Shown one piece after another: positions 41,141-53,099 of a DNA stretch of 64,000 nt. This DNA is from Mammaliicoccus sp. Dog046 (lineage in GTDB: Bacteria > Bacillota > Bacilli > Staphylococcales > Staphylococcaceae). The notes beneath the pieces were generated by a model, which was not told the origin of the DNA, ran no database searches, and was given only the letters and a program-made list of their open reading frames with translations. The position numbers and the translations under genes were made by a program. The DNA is taken from positions 2,348,499-2,412,498 of the forward strand of contig NZ_CP120131.1 of NCBI RefSeq assembly GCF_034039665.1, in the 5' to 3' direction. How positions within the stretch are numbered: position 1 is the first letter of the stretch; every line of letters starts with the position of its first letter.

Positions 41141-41543
41141 TCGCACTCACCCTTTCCTCTGTTATTTCAATCATTTTATTTATCAATTCTTCTAGTCGTT
41201 CAATGTTGTCTATTAAATACAAATATCCGATTACCGCTTCGATAGCAGAACTTTTTCTATACGTTTGAATATCTGTATTTTTAGCTTTTGTATAACTTTT
41301 TGCGTTTCTACCACGTTTAATAACATCTAATTCTTCTTCGTTAAAATATCCTTCTTCAATTAAGTGGTTTAATACAAAGGCTTGTCCTTTAGCTGAAACA
41401 TATTGTTTAGAAAGTTGATGCAACCGATTTGGTTTTCCTTTAATTTTAATAATAATATGTTTACGAACATACGTATCTAAAATGGCATCTCCCATATACG
41501 CTAGCGATAAAGGGTTCAACATCTTCACAGATAATTTATCCAC
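41133..41543 (-). CDS. mrnC: Mini-ribonuclease III
   Basis: A 136-residue RNase III-like protein without a dsRNA-binding domain. [14 protein letters not shown] (with the catalytic Asp) and [13 protein letters not shown] (with the catalytic Glu) are the active-site motifs. It matures the ends of 23S rRNA. The start is a GTG overlapping the cysS stop, preceded by GTGAGG; it belongs to the cysE-cysS-mrnC-rlmB-rae1 operon. Confidence 0.92.
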   Translation of the reverse strand: MDKLSVKMLNPLSLAYMGDAILDTYVRKHIIIKIKGKPNRLHQLSKQYVSAKGQAFVLNHLIEEGYFNEEELDVIKRGRNAKSYTKAKNTDIQTYRKSSAIEAVIGYLYLIDNIERLEELINKMIEITEERVSANG

Positions 41544-42939
41544 GTTTAAACCTCACACCTTGAGCCGTATCTTCAAGTATAATGTTCTGTTCTTTTAATA
41601 AATCTCTGATTTCATCTGCTCTTTGGAAATTTTTAGCTTTACGCGCTTCATTTCTCTCTTCGATTAATGATTCAATTTCTTCATCCAATAGTTCATTTTG
41701 TGTTTTACCAACTAAAGGCACACCTAATACATCGCTAAAAATTTGATATACTTCTTTAAAACGTTGAATCGTTTGTGTCGAAGTTGTATTCTCTAATAAA
41801 TATTTATTCGCTAGTTTGTTTAAGTCATACCAAGCAGTCATCGCATTTGCAGTATTAAAGTCATCATCCATATATGTTTCGAAATCTTTTAAAATACGAT
41901 CAATATTTGAAATATACGCATCAGTTTCATCTGATTCATTTAATGCAAATTCTGTTCTGTCTTCTAATGATTTATAGCTATTACGAATACGTTCTAATCC
42001 TCTTTTAGCTGCATTCACTAAATCCAAATCATAGTTAATAGGGCTTCTGTAATGTGCACCGACCATAAAGAATCTCAACACGTCTGGATCAATTTCTTTA
42101 ATGATGTCATGTACTAAAATAAAGTTCCCTAAAGATTTACTCATCTTCTCGTTGTTAATATTTACAAAGCCATTATGCATCCAATAGTTAGCAAATGTCT
42201 TATCGTTATGTGCTTCTGATTGTGCAATTTCATTTTCATGGTGAGGGAATTGTAAATCAGTACCACCAGCATGAATATCAATTGTGTCACCTAAATGCAC
42301 TTGAGCCATAACTGAACATTCAATATGCCATCCCGGTCTACCTTCACCCCATGGACTTTCCCATTTAATTTCTCCTGGTTTAGCCTGTTTCCATAAAGTG
42401 AAATCTAATTCGTCTTCTTTTTGTTCGCCAGTTTCAATTCTTGCACCGACTTTCAAATCATCTAGTGATTGATGACTTAATTTACCATACTCATCAAAGC
42501 GACGCGTACGATAATAAACATCTCCACCACTTTCGTATGCATAACCTTTTTCTACAAGTACATTGATAAAGGCAATGATATCATCCATATGATCCATTAC
42601 ACGTGGGTTCGCAGTGCCACGTTTACAATTCAACGCGCCTGTATCTTCATAGAAAGCTTCAATGAAACGATCTGCTATTTCAGGTACGGTTTCACCTAGT
42701 TCATTTGCAGTTCTAATTAATTTATCATCAACATCTGTAAAGTTAGATACATATTGAACATCATATCCTCGATATTCTAAATATCTTCTAACAACATCAA
42801 ATGCGACAGTCGCTCTTGCATTCCCTATATGAATGTAGTTATATACGGTTGGTCCACAAACGTACATCTTAACTTTACCTTCTTCAATTGGAATAAATTC
42901 TTCCTTTTGTCTTGTTAACGTATTATATAACGTAATCAT
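41536..42939 (-). CDS. cysS: Cysteinyl-tRNA synthetase
   Basis: Class I synthetase of 466 residues with HIGNARATV (near 32), zinc ligands starting [10 protein letters not shown], the GWHIECS and HHENE zinc site, and KMSKSLGN (about 265-272). The ATG at 42939 ([11 protein letters not shown]) follows GGAGAG; the longer frame is spurious. It overlaps the end of cysE by 17 bases, so translation is coupled, and is under the Cys T-box upstream of cysE. Confidence 0.97.
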   Translation of the reverse strand: MITLYNTLTRQKEEFIPIEEGKVKMYVCGPTVYNYIHIGNARATVAFDVVRRYLEYRGYDVQYVSNFTDVDDKLIRTANELGETVPEIADRFIEAFYEDTGALNCKRGTANPRVMDHMDDIIAFINVLVEKGYAYESGGDVYYRTRRFDEYGKLSHQSLDDLKVGARIETGEQKEDELDFTLWKQAKPGEIKWESPWGEGRPGWHIECSVMAQVHLGDTIDIHAGGTDLQFPHHENEIAQSEAHNDKTFANYWMHNGFVNINNEKMSKSLGNFILVHDIIKEIDPDVLRFFMVGAHYRSPINYDLDLVNAAKRGLERIRNSYKSLEDRTEFALNESDETDAYISNIDRILKDFETYMDDDFNTANAMTAWYDLNKLANKYLLENTTSTQTIQRFKEVYQIFSDVLGVPLVGKTQNELLDEEIESLIEERNEARKAKNFQRADEIRDLLKEQNIILEDTAQGVRFKRG

Positions 42940-43564
42940 CAACAATCTCTCCATTCTTCGTCTTTTCAAGTTGACGTTCTAATTCTTTTAATTGTTCATA
43001 AATCGGGTCAGGTAAATTCGTATGATTAAAGTTTTTCCCTACTTTTAATCCATCTTGTTTAACGATACGACCTGGAATGCCAACTACCGTCGAATAATCT
43101 GGTACATCATTTAACACAACAGAGTTCGCACCAATATTCACATTACTTCCGACTTCGATATTCCCTAATACTTTAGCACCTGCAGCAATTAGTACATTAT
43201 CTCCAATATCCGGATGACGTTTACCTCGTTCTTTACCTGTTCCACCTAATGTCACGCCTTGATATATCGTTACATTATTGCCAATTCGACATGTTTCACC
43301 TATTACTATACCCATACCATGGTCTATAAATAATCGCTTCCCTATAGTTGCCCCAGGGTGAATTTCAACCCCTGTAAAAAAGCGAGAAATTTGTGATATT
43401 GATCGTGCAATGAAATACATTTTCTTCTTGAAAAACCAATTGGCTATTAAGTAACTCCATATTGCATGTATGCCTGAGTAAGTCATTACGATTTCAAATG
43501 ATGATCTTGCAGCTGGGTCTTGTTCAAATACCATTTGAATATCATCTTTGACTCTTTTAAACAT
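42923..43564 (-). CDS. cysE: Serine O-acetyltransferase
   Basis: Makes O-acetylserine for cysteine synthesis. The 213-residue protein has an N-terminal helical part and a left-handed beta-helix of hexapeptide repeats ([20 protein letters not shown] with the active His, then [20 protein letters not shown]). It is the first gene after the Cys T-box leader, so its expression depends on uncharged tRNA-Cys. Confidence 0.96.
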   Translation of the reverse strand: MFKRVKDDIQMVFEQDPAARSSFEIVMTYSGIHAIWSYLIANWFFKKKMYFIARSISQISRFFTGVEIHPGATIGKRLFIDHGMGIVIGETCRIGNNVTIYQGVTLGGTGKERGKRHPDIGDNVLIAAGAKVLGNIEVGSNVNIGANSVVLNDVPDYSTVVGIPGRIVKQDGLKVGKNFNHTNLPDPIYEQLKELERQLEKTKNGEIVDDYVI

Positions 43565-43580
43565 TAAAATCCCCCCTCAG

Positions 43581-43790
43581 ATAGCAAAAAGGCGCCTCTA
43601 ACAATAATTGCTAGAGGTGCCTTTCCTGCACGGTTCCACTCTTTTTAGCATATAAAATGCTCACTCATTAAATATCCATATATTCATCTTGTGTAATCAA
43701 GGTGCATTCGTTAAAGTCATGTGGCACATTCTCAGCTAACATGCGCTCTCTAATTTCACATTTCTAAAACTACTTGGCCTTCAAGTCATT
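43581..43790 (-). promoter_or_regulatory. T-box riboswitch, cysteine-specific, before cysE-cysS
   Basis: On the mRNA strand the leader contains the T-box core GAGTGGAACCGTGCAG (reverse of 43626-43641), then a terminator hairpin AGGCACCTCTAG / TTAGAGGCGCCTTTTT (43585-43624). Further upstream lies a stem region with a GAATGCACC loop, where TGC is the predicted cysteine specifier codon. Uncharged tRNA-Cys would stabilise the antiterminator and switch on cysE-cysS and the genes behind them. Confidence 0.9.
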
Positions 43791-43818
43791 TTTATAATAA
43801 TTTTTCGCGATTAAAAAA

Positions 43819-45273
43819 TCAAACGAAACGTTTTAATCTTGCTAATACTTTTTCTCTACCTAATAATGCAATTGTATTAGGAAGTTCTGGACCGTGTGTT
43901 TGTCCTGATACGGCAACACGAATTGGCATAAATAATTGTTTACCTTTTATGCCTGTTTCTTTTTGAACAGCTTTAATAGATTTCTTAATTTCAGCTGGTT
44001 CAAACGGTTCTAAACTTTCAAGTTGATTTGCAAGTTCAGCCATAACGGTTGGTACTTGTTCTTCATCTAATACAGCTTGTGCTTCTTCATTAAAGTCTAA
44101 ATGATCTCTAAAGAATAACTCAGATAAAGGAACAATTTCTCCAGCATAGCTCATTTGTTGTTGATATAATCCTACTAAGTCTTTCGCCCAAGACAATTCG
44201 TCTTCGGAAGGACTTTCTGATAATAAACCAGCTTTAACCATGTGTGGAATTGTCATTTCAAATACTGTATCAGCATCTTTTTCTTTCATGTATTGATTGT
44301 TAATCCATTCTAATTTCTTCTTGTCGAAGAAAGCTGGTGATTTAGAAAGACGCTTTTCATCAAAGATTTTAATGAATTCTTCCTTAGAGAAAATTTCCTC
44401 TTCACCTTCTGGAGACCAACCTAATAAACCAATAAAGTTAAAGATTGCTTCTGGTAAATAACCTAAGTCTCTATATTGCTCGATAAATTGTAGTATTTGT
44501 CCATCACGTTTACTTAATTTTTTACGCTCTTCATTTACGATTAAAGTCATATGCGCAAATTGTGGTGGTTCAAATCCTAAAGCTTCATAAATCATAAGTT
44601 GTTTAGGCGTATTTGAAATATGGTCGTCACCACGAATAACATGTGAGATTTCCATGAAATAGTCATCAATTGCTACCGCAAAGTTGTACGTCGGTACACC
44701 ATCTTTTTTAACGATGACCCAGTCACCGATACCATTAGATTCAAATGATACTTCGCCTTTAACGATATCATTAAATGTAAACACTTCATCTTGAGGTACT
44801 CTGAATCGAATACTTGGTTGTCTACCTTCTGCTTCAAATGCTTCTTGTTGTTCTTTAGTTAAATGTGCGTGTTTACCACCATAACGTGGCATTTCACCTC
44901 GTGCAATTTGTTCTTCACGTTCCGCTTCTAACTCTTCTGAAGTCATATAACATTTATATGCTTTATCTTCAGCTAACAGTTTATCGATATGTGGTTGATA
45001 TATATGTCCACGTTCTGATTGACGATATGGACCGTATCCTCCATTTTTATCAACAGATTCATCCCAGTTCAATCCTAACCACTCTAAGTTAGTAAACTGT
45101 GATGTTTCTCCATCTTCTAAATTTCTGGCTATATCTGTATCTTCAATACGTATAACAAAGTCCCCATCATAATGTTTAGCAAACAAATAGTTAAATAATG
45201 CGGTTCTTGCGTTACCGATGTGTAAGTAACCAGTTGGACTTGGCGCGTATCTTACTCTTACTTTGGTACTCAT
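43819..45273 (-). CDS. gltX: Glutamyl-tRNA synthetase
   Basis: Class I synthetase of 484 residues with [12 protein letters not shown] near 14 and KLSKRDG near 253. It charges tRNA-Glu and, as in other Gram-positives lacking GlnRS, probably also tRNA-Gln for later amidation. AGGAGTG precedes the ATG. The Cys T-box lies downstream between it and cysE, so the latter operon is read separately or through. Confidence 0.97.
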   Translation of the reverse strand: MSTKVRVRYAPSPTGYLHIGNARTALFNYLFAKHYDGDFVIRIEDTDIARNLEDGETSQFTNLEWLGLNWDESVDKNGGYGPYRQSERGHIYQPHIDKLLAEDKAYKCYMTSEELEAEREEQIARGEMPRYGGKHAHLTKEQQEAFEAEGRQPSIRFRVPQDEVFTFNDIVKGEVSFESNGIGDWVIVKKDGVPTYNFAVAIDDYFMEISHVIRGDDHISNTPKQLMIYEALGFEPPQFAHMTLIVNEERKKLSKRDGQILQFIEQYRDLGYLPEAIFNFIGLLGWSPEGEEEIFSKEEFIKIFDEKRLSKSPAFFDKKKLEWINNQYMKEKDADTVFEMTIPHMVKAGLLSESPSEDELSWAKDLVGLYQQQMSYAGEIVPLSELFFRDHLDFNEEAQAVLDEEQVPTVMAELANQLESLEPFEPAEIKKSIKAVQKETGIKGKQLFMPIRVAVSGQTHGPELPNTIALLGREKVLARLKRFV

Positions 45274-45295
45274 CGTCTCACTCCTGTTTTTTTCT

Positions 45296-45769
45296 TTACT
45301 TAGTTAATAATACCACAGCTTGTGCTTGTATGCCTTCTTCTCTACCTAGAAAACCTAATTTTTCATTGGTTGTCGCTTTCACATTAACATCGTCTACAGA
45401 CACGCCAAAGATCGTTGAAATAGTTTCTCTCATATGATCAATATGTGGTCTGAATTTAGGCTGCTCAGCTATAATTGTAGCATCTACATTTCCAAGTTTA
45501 TATCCTTTTTTCAAAACTTGTGCATATGCTTCAGCCAATAATTTTTTCGAATCTGCATCTTTGAAGGCTGGATCCGTATCCGGAAACAGTTTTCCGATAT
45601 CTCCTAAACTTGCAGCACCAAGGATTGCATCAGTAATTGCGTGTAATAAAACATCTGCATCACTATGTCCTTTAAGCCCCTGGCGATGTTCAACTTCAAT
45701 TCCACCTATGATCAATGGACGTGTTTCATCAAATGCATGAACATCATACCCATATCCTATTCTAAACAT
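45296..45769 (-). CDS. ispF: 2-C-methyl-D-erythritol 2,4-cyclodiphosphate synthase
   Basis: MEP pathway enzyme of 157 residues with the metal-binding GYGYDVHAF (Asp and His near 8-10) and [18 protein letters not shown] motif. It is coupled to ispD (13-base overlap). Note: S. aureus itself uses the mevalonate route and lacks these genes, while other Staphylococcaceae such as Macrococcus and the sciuri group may carry the MEP pathway. This pair is therefore useful for narrowing the genus. Confidence 0.93.
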   Translation of the reverse strand: MFRIGYGYDVHAFDETRPLIIGGIEVEHRQGLKGHSDADVLLHAITDAILGAASLGDIGKLFPDTDPAFKDADSKKLLAEAYAQVLKKGYKLGNVDATIIAEQPKFRPHIDHMRETISTIFGVSVDDVNVKATTNEKLGFLGREEGIQAQAVVLLTK

Positions 45770-46449
45770 TTTGTTTTACCTCGTCTTTCTAATATTGCCT
45801 CAGCAATGAAGATATCTTCTTCAGTTGTTATTTTTATATTATTATAATCCCCATCTGTAATATAAACATCATATCCATATTTTTCAGCTAACGAGGCATC
45901 ATCTGTGCCATTGTAATATCTTCTTTTCGCAAATTCATAAGAATTTATTAAAATTTCTTTTTCAAAGGATTGTGGCGTTTGTACTTGCCATACTGTTGAA
46001 CGATCATACGTTTCTTGAATGATCCCTTCCTTAACGCTTTTTATAGTATCTTTCGCAGGTACAGCTAATACCGCCGCATGATGTATTATTGTTTGTCGAT
46101 ATAAGCGCTGTACAACATCCTCAGTTACGAGTGGTCTTGCGCCATCATGAACCATGATAATTTCAGCATCTTGTATCACTTTTAATACTTTATAAATACT
46201 ATCTTGCCGTTCCTCGCCACCAGCAATGACATCGACCACTTTAGTAAAATCCTTTAAATGGTTTCTCATTTTATCTACTTCGTTTGGATGTGCAGCTACA
46301 TAGATTTGATTACATGATTCCATATTTTGAAATACGGATACAGTGCGGCGAATAATCGTTTCTCCAGCAATTTTTAAGAACAACTTATTGACGTTTCTCC
46401 CCATTCTTTTACCTTGTCCAGCTGCAGGTATAATCAATGTAAATCCCAA
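45757..46449 (-). CDS. ispD: 2-C-methyl-D-erythritol 4-phosphate cytidylyltransferase
   Basis: CTP transferase of 230 residues; nucleotide motif [18 protein letters not shown] near the start and HDGARPLV near 105. The TTG start at 46449 is chosen because GAAGGTG stands seven bases upstream, one base after the preceding stop; no ATG fits. The usual non-mevalonate pathway would also need dxs, dxr, ispE, G and H elsewhere in this genome. Confidence 0.93.
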   Translation of the reverse strand: MGFTLIIPAAGQGKRMGRNVNKLFLKIAGETIIRRTVSVFQNMESCNQIYVAAHPNEVDKMRNHLKDFTKVVDVIAGGEERQDSIYKVLKVIQDAEIIMVHDGARPLVTEDVVQRLYRQTIIHHAAVLAVPAKDTIKSVKEGIIQETYDRSTVWQVQTPQSFEKEILINSYEFAKRRYYNGTDDASLAEKYGYDVYITDGDYNNIKITTEEDIFIAEAILERRGKTKCLE

Positions 46450-46450
46450 T

Positions 46451-47509
46451 TTATGACACCTTCTTCGCAAATATAATTCTGCCTGAAGAAGTTTGCAGTA
46501 AGCTCATAACTTCTACAGGAATCGTCTTACCAATATATTCTCTTCCTCTTTCTATAACGACCATTGTGCCATCATCTAAATAACCGACACCTTGATCATC
46601 TTCTTTACCAATTTTCGTTATTAATAAATCAAATATATCACCTTGATGTAATACAGGTTTAATCGCTTCTGATAAATCATTTACATTCAAGACTTTAATG
46701 CCTTGGACAGCACAAACTTTATTCAAGTTATAATCCGTCGTAATAATACTTGCATTATACTTTTTAGCTAATGTAATCAACAATGCGTCAACATCTTTAT
46801 GTGTTGAGTTAGGTTCTATAATAGAAATTGAAAAGTCCGTTTCTTTTAATGAATTTAAAATATCTAACCCACGTTGACCTTTATCTCTCTTTATACTATC
46901 CTTTGCGTCCGCAATTACTTGTAACTCTTCAATGACACCTTGAGGAACAAGAATTTCACCGTCTAAAAAGTGACATTTAACAACATCTAGTATACGTCCA
47001 TCAATAATCGCACTTGTATCCAACAACTTTGCATATCTCACTGTTGTTTGTCTCGTTAATGAATTAGATATACTTTCTGGAAAAATCCTCAAAATTTCTT
47101 CGCGCTTTTGCAGCCCTATTTGGAAGCCTAAATAACTTAAGAAAGCAGCAATAATTATAGGTAATATATGCTTCAATACAGGCGCGCCAATCATTTCTAA
47201 TATGAATGAAACCATTACAGCAATCATTAATCCAATCATAACGCCAACAGTTGCAAAGAATATTTCTAGAATACTTTTCTTAAGTAAATATTTTTCACCT
47301 TGATCGGCCATGTCTACAATTTTGTCTATTAAAAAGCCAAATAATAAGAACATGACTACTGCCCCAATAAATCCATCGATATATGGATTAGATAGCACCT
47401 GTGTCGGTTGTATACTAAAAGCATTGATTAACTCAGGAATCACCATGATGCCGAGTGAATATCCAATGACTAAGTAACACAAAATAATGAGTCCTTTTAA
47501 AATTTTCAT
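46451..47509 (-). CDS. PIN/TRAM-domain membrane protein (YacL-like)
   Basis: A 352-residue protein with an N-terminal membrane part of about four helices (residues 1-130), a PIN nuclease-like domain (LLDTSAIIDGRI near 162-173, KDVDALLITLAKK, IITTDYNLNKV), and a C-terminal TRAM RNA-binding domain (GYLDDGTMVVIERGREYIGK). It sits between radA and ispD, as in bacilli. The acidic residues of the PIN site look intact. Function unknown; RNA degradation or a membrane-bound role is inferred. Confidence 0.88.
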   Translation of the reverse strand: MKILKGLIILCYLVIGYSLGIMVIPELINAFSIQPTQVLSNPYIDGFIGAVVMFLLFGFLIDKIVDMADQGEKYLLKKSILEIFFATVGVMIGLMIAVMVSFILEMIGAPVLKHILPIIIAAFLSYLGFQIGLQKREEILRIFPESISNSLTRQTTVRYAKLLDTSAIIDGRILDVVKCHFLDGEILVPQGVIEELQVIADAKDSIKRDKGQRGLDILNSLKETDFSISIIEPNSTHKDVDALLITLAKKYNASIITTDYNLNKVCAVQGIKVLNVNDLSEAIKPVLHQGDIFDLLITKIGKEDDQGVGYLDDGTMVVIERGREYIGKTIPVEVMSLLQTSSGRIIFAKKVS

Positions 47510-47531
47510 ACGTTAACCTCCTAATGGTTAA

Positions 47532-48902
47532 TTATGCATTAAACGCAATTTTCAATGCTTCTCTCGTTGTTGAAACCCCGATAACTTCAGTGCCTTCTGG
47601 GAATTCTAAACCTTTAATATTATTTTTAGGTATGACAATTCGTTTAAATCCTAATTTAGCCGCTTCTTGAACTCTTTGGTCAATTCTCGCAACTCTTCTT
47701 ACTTCACCAGTTAATCCAACTTCACCAACAAAACAATCATCACCTTTCGTCGGCTTATCTTGGAAACTAGATGCTATTGCTATTATAATACTTAAGTCAA
47801 CAGCTGGTTCGCTTAATTTAACACCACCGGCAATTTTGATGTATGCATCTTGTTGTTGTAATAAGAAGTTCTCTTTCTTCTCTAATACAGCCATCAACAG
47901 ACTTAATCGATTATGGTCAATACCTGTCGCCATCCTTCTCGGATTGTGGAAAGTTGTCGGTGTCACAAGCGCCTGAACTTCAACTAATATCGGCCTCGTC
48001 CCTTCCATTGTAGCAACGATTGTTGAGCCTGACACATGCTTCGTTCTTTCTTCAAGGAACATTTCAGATGGATTGGTCACTTCGTTAAGCCCTGTTTGTT
48101 TCATTTCGAAAATACCCATTTCATTCGTTGAGCCAAAACGGTTTTTCACCGCTCTCAATATACGATATGCATGATGTGTATCTCCTTCGAAATATAAAAC
48201 AGTATCCACCATATGTTCTAATAGTCGCGGTCCTGCAATTTGCCCATCTTTCGTTACATGTCCGACGATAAACGTAGCAATATTCATTTGTTTAGCAATA
48301 TGCATTAAATTTTGCGTACATTCTCTCACTTGAGAAACAGATCCAGGTGCAGATGTAACCTCAGGATGATATACAGTCTGAATTGAATCGATTACTAACA
48401 CATCTGGTTTTTCCTTTTGGACCATGCTATGTATAATCTCTAAATTGGTCTCTGCATAAACATTTAATTCTCCAGAATCTTCGACAAGACGTTCCGCTCT
48501 TAATTTAGTTTGTCTTACAGATTCTTCACCTGATACATACAACACATTCTTCTGTTGAGATAAAGCTGCACAAATTTGTAATAATAACGTTGATTTACCA
48601 ATACCAGGATCCCCACCAATCAATACAAGTGATCCTTCGACTACGCCACCGCCTAGAACGCGGTTAAATTCATTTATTTTTGTTTTGATTCTCGGTGTGT
48701 CTTCTTCTTTTACATCTTTTAATTTTTCAATCTTTTGAGCAGGAACATCTGATTTAAAAGTATTCTTCGGACCTTTAGTTTCTTTATGCTCTATAGATTC
48801 TTCCATTTGGTTCCATCCACCACAATTAGGGCATTTACCCATCCATTTTGGAGATTGGTATCCGCAGGCCAAACACTCAAATACTACTTTCTTCTTTGCC
48901 AT
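47532..48902 (-). CDS. radA: DNA repair protein RadA
   Basis: A 456-residue RecA-like ATPase with an N-terminal zinc finger (Cys10, Cys13, Cys24, Cys27: CLACG...CPNCGG), Walker [13 protein letters not shown] (about 94-105), the RadA-specific KNRFGSTNE motif and a C-terminal Lon-like domain. It promotes branch migration in recombination. The ATG is preceded by a good ribosome site. It is downstream of clpC with a terminator between. Confidence 0.96.
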   Translation of the reverse strand: MAKKKVVFECLACGYQSPKWMGKCPNCGGWNQMEESIEHKETKGPKNTFKSDVPAQKIEKLKDVKEEDTPRIKTKINEFNRVLGGGVVEGSLVLIGGDPGIGKSTLLLQICAALSQQKNVLYVSGEESVRQTKLRAERLVEDSGELNVYAETNLEIIHSMVQKEKPDVLVIDSIQTVYHPEVTSAPGSVSQVRECTQNLMHIAKQMNIATFIVGHVTKDGQIAGPRLLEHMVDTVLYFEGDTHHAYRILRAVKNRFGSTNEMGIFEMKQTGLNEVTNPSEMFLEERTKHVSGSTIVATMEGTRPILVEVQALVTPTTFHNPRRMATGIDHNRLSLLMAVLEKKENFLLQQQDAYIKIAGGVKLSEPAVDLSIIIAIASSFQDKPTKGDDCFVGEVGLTGEVRRVARIDQRVQEAAKLGFKRIVIPKNNIKGLEFPEGTEVIGVSTTREALKIAFNA

Positions 48903-48985
48903 ACATGTTACCTCCGTGTTAATTGAATAGTTATATTTTAAACTTGACTGCCTTTAAAAACAATTTTATATACTTTAACATTAAA

Positions 48986-49031
48986 AGAATAGCTCACAAA
49001 CTATTGGTATGAATAGTTTGCGAGCTATTTA
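48986..49031 (-). terminator. Terminator of the ctsR-clpC operon
   Basis: AATAGCTC-CAAACTATT pairs with AATAGTTTG-GAGCTATT across a six-base loop; on minus a T-rich tract follows clpC. Confidence 0.85.
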
Positions 49032-49055
49032 TATAATTAAAATCTATTTTTGAAA

Positions 49056-51518
49056 TTATGCTTTAGTTGCTTCTTGGTTATCTTTATCTTCTTTATGCTC
49101 AGACAAATCAAATTTAAATTCATCTTCTCTATAATCAACAACGATATCTTTACCAACTAAATCTTGACCAGATAGAATTAATTCACTTAAGTTATCTTCT
49201 ACATTTTTTTGAATTGAACGTGTTAATGGTCTTGCACCGTATTCTGGGTCGAATCCTTCGTCTGCAATTTTTTCTTGAGCAGCATCAGAAAGTGTAATAT
49301 GAATACCTTGTTCAGATAAGCGTTTTGTTAAATCGCTTGCCATTTTAGTAACAATTTCTTTTAGATGATCTTTCTCAAGTTTATGGAATACGATAATATC
49401 ATCTACACGGTTTAAGAATTCAGGTCTGAATTGTTGTTTAAGTTCGTCCATCATTGTTTTTCTAATTGTTTCATAGTCAGGACCACTTTCTTTAGCGCCA
49501 AATCCAACAAATTTAGCATTTTGAAGTTCTTGTGCCCCAACATTTGAAGTCATAATGATAACTGTATTTCTAAAGTCTACTTTGCGACCTTTAGAATCTG
49601 TTAAATGACCGTCATCTAATACTTGTAATAAGATATTAAATACGTCTGGATGTGCTTTTTCAATTTCATCAAATAGAATGACAGAGTATGGTTTACGTCT
49701 TACTTTTTCAGTTAATTGACCACCATCATCATGTCCAACATATCCCGGAGGAGAACCTACAAGACGGCTGACAGAATGTTTCTCCATAAACTCACTCATA
49801 TCGACTCTAATCATTGCATCTTCTTCACCAAACATAGCGTCTGCTAAAGTACGTGCAAGTTCTGTTTTACCGACACCAGTTGGTCCAAGGAATATAAAGC
49901 TTCCGATTGGTCTCTTAGGATCTTTCAAACCTGCTCTAGCACGTCTTACTGCTTTAGAGATAGATTTGACTGCATCATTTTGACCGATCACTCGGTTATG
50001 AAGAATAGATTCTAAGTTCAATAGACGCTCTGATTCTGTTTCGTTTAATTTTGTAATCGGAACGCCTGTCCAATTAGCAACAACAACAGCAATATCTTCA
50101 GCAGTTACACATGTGTTTTTCTCACCTTGTGCTTTTTTCCATTCGTTTTTAGTATCTTCTAATTGTTTTTCTAATTTAGTTTGTTTATCTCTTAGATTAG
50201 CCGCATTTTCAAACTCTTGTGAATGAACAGCAGCGTCTTTTTCTTTTTTAACTGTTTCTAATTCTGATTCAAGTTCTTTAAGACTTGGTGGTGTTGTATA
50301 ATTTCTAAGTCTTACTTTAGAACTTGCTTCATCTATTAAGTCAATCGCTTTGTCTGGTAAGAATCTATCAGATATATAACGATCACTCATGTTCACAGCC
50401 GCTTCAATAGCTTCGTCTGAAATATTGATACGGTGATGGGCTTCATAACGATCTCTTAATCCTTTTAAAATTGAAATAGAATCTTCTGTATTAGGTTCAT
50501 CTACTGTGACTGGTTGGAAACGTCTTTCTAACGCAGCGTCTTTTTCAATGTATTTACGATATTCGTCTAATGTTGTTGCACCGATACATTGTAGTTCTCC
50601 ACGTGCAAGTGCTGGTTTCAAGATGTTTGAAGCATCGATTGCACCTTCAGCGCCACCTGCACCGATAAGCGTGTGAAGTTCATCAATGAATAATACGATA
50701 TTTCCTGCTTGATGAATTTCTTCCATTACTTTTTTCAATCTTTCTTCAAATTCACCACGATATTTCGTACCAGCTACAACTGTTCCCATATCTAGTGACA
50801 TAACACGTTTACCTTTTAAAGTTTCTGGAACTTCATTTTGAACAATCGCTTGGGCTAAGCCTTCAACAATCGCTGTTTTACCGACACCTGGTTCACCAAT
50901 TAATACTGGGTTATTTTTTGTTCTTCTACTTAAAACTTCAATCACTCTTGTAATTTCATCTGAACGACCTATAACTGGATCTAACGTACCATCTTGTGCG
51001 ATGACTGTTAAATCTCTTGCAAGTCCGTCTAAAGTTGGCGTTGCTTGGTTTTTAGTCGTTTGTGCATTTTTAGATCCTTGTTCAGGACTGCCTAGTGATT
51101 TCACTACTTGAGCACGTGCTTTCGTAATATTTAAATCTAAGTTCGCAAATACTCGAGCTGCAACACCTTCGTTTTCACGAATCAGACCTAATAATAAATG
51201 TTCTGTGCCCACAAATGTATGATTAAGTTTTCTCGCTTCATCCATTGAAAGCTCGATAACTTTTTTCGCTCTAGGCGTGTAATGGATTGCCCCAACTTGC
51301 TCTTGGCCGTGTCCAATTAAGTTTTCAACTTCTTTTGTGACTTTTTCTTCAGTAATACCAAATGCTTCTAATACTTTAGCCGCAATACCTTCAGGCTCTT
51401 TCATTAAGCCCAACAATAAATGTTCTGTACCTATATTTGAATGATTTAATCTCATTGCTTCTTCTTGTGCGTGTGCAAGTACACGTTGTGCGCGTTCTGT
51501 TAATCTACCAAATAGCAT
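49056..51518 (-). CDS. clpC: ATP-dependent Clp protease ATP-binding subunit ClpC
   Basis: HSP100 AAA+ unfoldase of 820 residues. It has two N-domain repeats (1-140), a first Walker [16 protein letters not shown], a UVR coiled segment near 410-450, and a second Walker [17 protein letters not shown] with [20 protein letters not shown]. It works with ClpP and the adaptor McsB; last gene of the ctsR-mcsA-mcsB-clpC operon. Confidence 0.97.
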   Translation of the reverse strand: MLFGRLTERAQRVLAHAQEEAMRLNHSNIGTEHLLLGLMKEPEGIAAKVLEAFGITEEKVTKEVENLIGHGQEQVGAIHYTPRAKKVIELSMDEARKLNHTFVGTEHLLLGLIRENEGVAARVFANLDLNITKARAQVVKSLGSPEQGSKNAQTTKNQATPTLDGLARDLTVIAQDGTLDPVIGRSDEITRVIEVLSRRTKNNPVLIGEPGVGKTAIVEGLAQAIVQNEVPETLKGKRVMSLDMGTVVAGTKYRGEFEERLKKVMEEIHQAGNIVLFIDELHTLIGAGGAEGAIDASNILKPALARGELQCIGATTLDEYRKYIEKDAALERRFQPVTVDEPNTEDSISILKGLRDRYEAHHRINISDEAIEAAVNMSDRYISDRFLPDKAIDLIDEASSKVRLRNYTTPPSLKELESELETVKKEKDAAVHSQEFENAANLRDKQTKLEKQLEDTKNEWKKAQGEKNTCVTAEDIAVVVANWTGVPITKLNETESERLLNLESILHNRVIGQNDAVKSISKAVRRARAGLKDPKRPIGSFIFLGPTGVGKTELARTLADAMFGEEDAMIRVDMSEFMEKHSVSRLVGSPPGYVGHDDGGQLTEKVRRKPYSVILFDEIEKAHPDVFNILLQVLDDGHLTDSKGRKVDFRNTVIIMTSNVGAQELQNAKFVGFGAKESGPDYETIRKTMMDELKQQFRPEFLNRVDDIIVFHKLEKDHLKEIVTKMASDLTKRLSEQGIHITLSDAAQEKIADEGFDPEYGARPLTRSIQKNVEDNLSELILSGQDLVGKDIVVDYREDEFKFDLSEHKEDKDNQEATKA

Positions 51519-51541
51519 AAACTAACCTCCTATTTTTATAT

Positions 51542-52546
51542 TTATATATGGTTTCTTAAAAACATTGCTCGTTTTTCATCTACAGTTTGTTCAGCCGATT
51601 CTTCTTCAAAGAATGGTGTTTGTATTGTAACCATTAAATTATCAAAGTTAAAGTTATTACGCTCGATATGTCCTAAATCAATACCCAGTTTCATTTCACT
51701 TAACCTTAATGAAGCTTCTTCAACTGATATTAACTGTGCTGATTTTAAAATTCCTTGAGCACGAAAAACTCTATCTTTTGTCTCTAAATGATTGAAACGA
51801 TCTAATCTTTTTCTAATTTGTTCTTCTTCACTAATAATTTGTTCTACAATTTGTGTTAAATCTTCGATGATTTCTTCTTCAGTTTTTCCTAAAGTTAACT
51901 GATTAGAGATTTGATACACATGACCTAAAGCACCTGTACCTTCTCCATATATACCACGAATTGTATAACCAAATCGATTAATTGCCTGGGCAATTCTTTT
52001 CATACGTTTCATAATACTTAGTCCGGGCAAATGCAACATGACACTCGCTCTTAAACCAGTACCAATATTAGTTGGACACGTCGTTAAAAATCCATGTTGT
52101 TCATCATAAGATATCGTTAAATGTTTATCTAACTCATCATCTAATTTCGAAGCTGTTTCATAGAGTTCTTTTAAGACGAGGTTGTTCCCCATCACTTGAA
52201 TGCGTACATGATCTTCTTCATTGATCATTACACTTGTAGATTCGTCATCATTCAACAATACTGCACCTGCAATTTGTTTCGTTAGTGCAGGACTAATTAA
52301 GTGTTTGAACACAAGCTTATTCTGATCAAGTTCAGTCAAATCTGATAGACGTGTCAGTTTCAAATCTGATAATGCTTTGCTCACTTTCTCAATCACTTTG
52401 TTTCCTGATGCTTCATCTTCATATTTGAGTGGATGAACTTCGTCTTGAAGGTTACGCGCAAGTCTGATTCTCGAACTCATGATGATTGGTGTATCTTCTT
52501 TCTCTTTCATCCAATCACTCATATGTTCATTAATATGTTCTTCCAT
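51542..52546 (-). CDS. mcsB: Protein-arginine kinase McsB
   Basis: A 334-residue phosphagen-kinase-like enzyme that phosphorylates arginine in client proteins to mark them for ClpCP. Family features seen: [13 protein letters not shown] near residue 23, [20 protein letters not shown], and the [16 protein letters not shown] segment. It starts directly after mcsA on minus; activity needs McsA. Confidence 0.96.
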   Translation of the reverse strand: MEEHINEHMSDWMKEKEDTPIIMSSRIRLARNLQDEVHPLKYEDEASGNKVIEKVSKALSDLKLTRLSDLTELDQNKLVFKHLISPALTKQIAGAVLLNDDESTSVMINEEDHVRIQVMGNNLVLKELYETASKLDDELDKHLTISYDEQHGFLTTCPTNIGTGLRASVMLHLPGLSIMKRMKRIAQAINRFGYTIRGIYGEGTGALGHVYQISNQLTLGKTEEEIIEDLTQIVEQIISEEEQIRKRLDRFNHLETKDRVFRAQGILKSAQLISVEEASLRLSEMKLGIDLGHIERNNFNFDNLMVTIQTPFFEEESAEQTVDEKRAMFLRNHI

Positions 52547-53083
52547 TTACTCGACCTCACCTTCTGCTTTCAAAGCTTTAATTTCATCTCGTACTACAGC
52601 TGCATCTTCAAAGGCTTGTTCTTCAATTAAACATTGTAGCACTTTTTCTTTTTCCGCAATTTGCTGTTTGAGTTGAATTTTACTTCTTGAAGAAACAGGT
52701 ATCTTACCTGTATGTTCGCCACTTCCTGCTTGAACTCTTCTAATGATTTGAGGAACATCATCTTTAAAAGTTTCATAACAATCATGACAACCAAACTTCC
52801 CTACTTTAGCAATGTCAGGGAGCGTCATACCACAAGTAGGACAGTGCTTTTCTTCTTGTGGTTGGACTTGTTTAAAGTTAATACCGTGCTTTCCTACGAG
52901 ATATTGTAAAAATTGGTTCACAACAAATTCTTGATCTACATTTTGATCATTCATTTGATCATCTTGAAAATAAAAATGTTCTGAAGCACAGTTTTTACAA
53001 ATCCATTGTTCTGTATTATGTTTCTTACCTGTTGATGTTAACTGAATGGTAGCTTCTTCTTTTCCACAAATTTCACAAAGCAT
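52547..53083 (-). CDS. mcsA: McsA, zinc-binding activator of McsB
   Basis: A 178-residue protein with N-terminal zinc ligands (MLCEICGKEE, WICKNCASEHF), a second CPTCG...CHDCYE pair and a C-terminal UVR motif (LKQQIAEKEKVLQCLIEEQAF). The ATG at 53083 follows AAGGAGTG; the longest frame adds 13 spurious codons. It activates McsB and controls CtsR. Confidence 0.95.
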   Translation of the reverse strand: MLCEICGKEEATIQLTSTGKKHNTEQWICKNCASEHFYFQDDQMNDQNVDQEFVVNQFLQYLVGKHGINFKQVQPQEEKHCPTCGMTLPDIAKVGKFGCHDCYETFKDDVPQIIRRVQAGSGEHTGKIPVSSRSKIQLKQQIAEKEKVLQCLIEEQAFEDAAVVRDEIKALKAEGEVE

Positions 53084-53099
53084 ACTGTCACTCCTTTTT

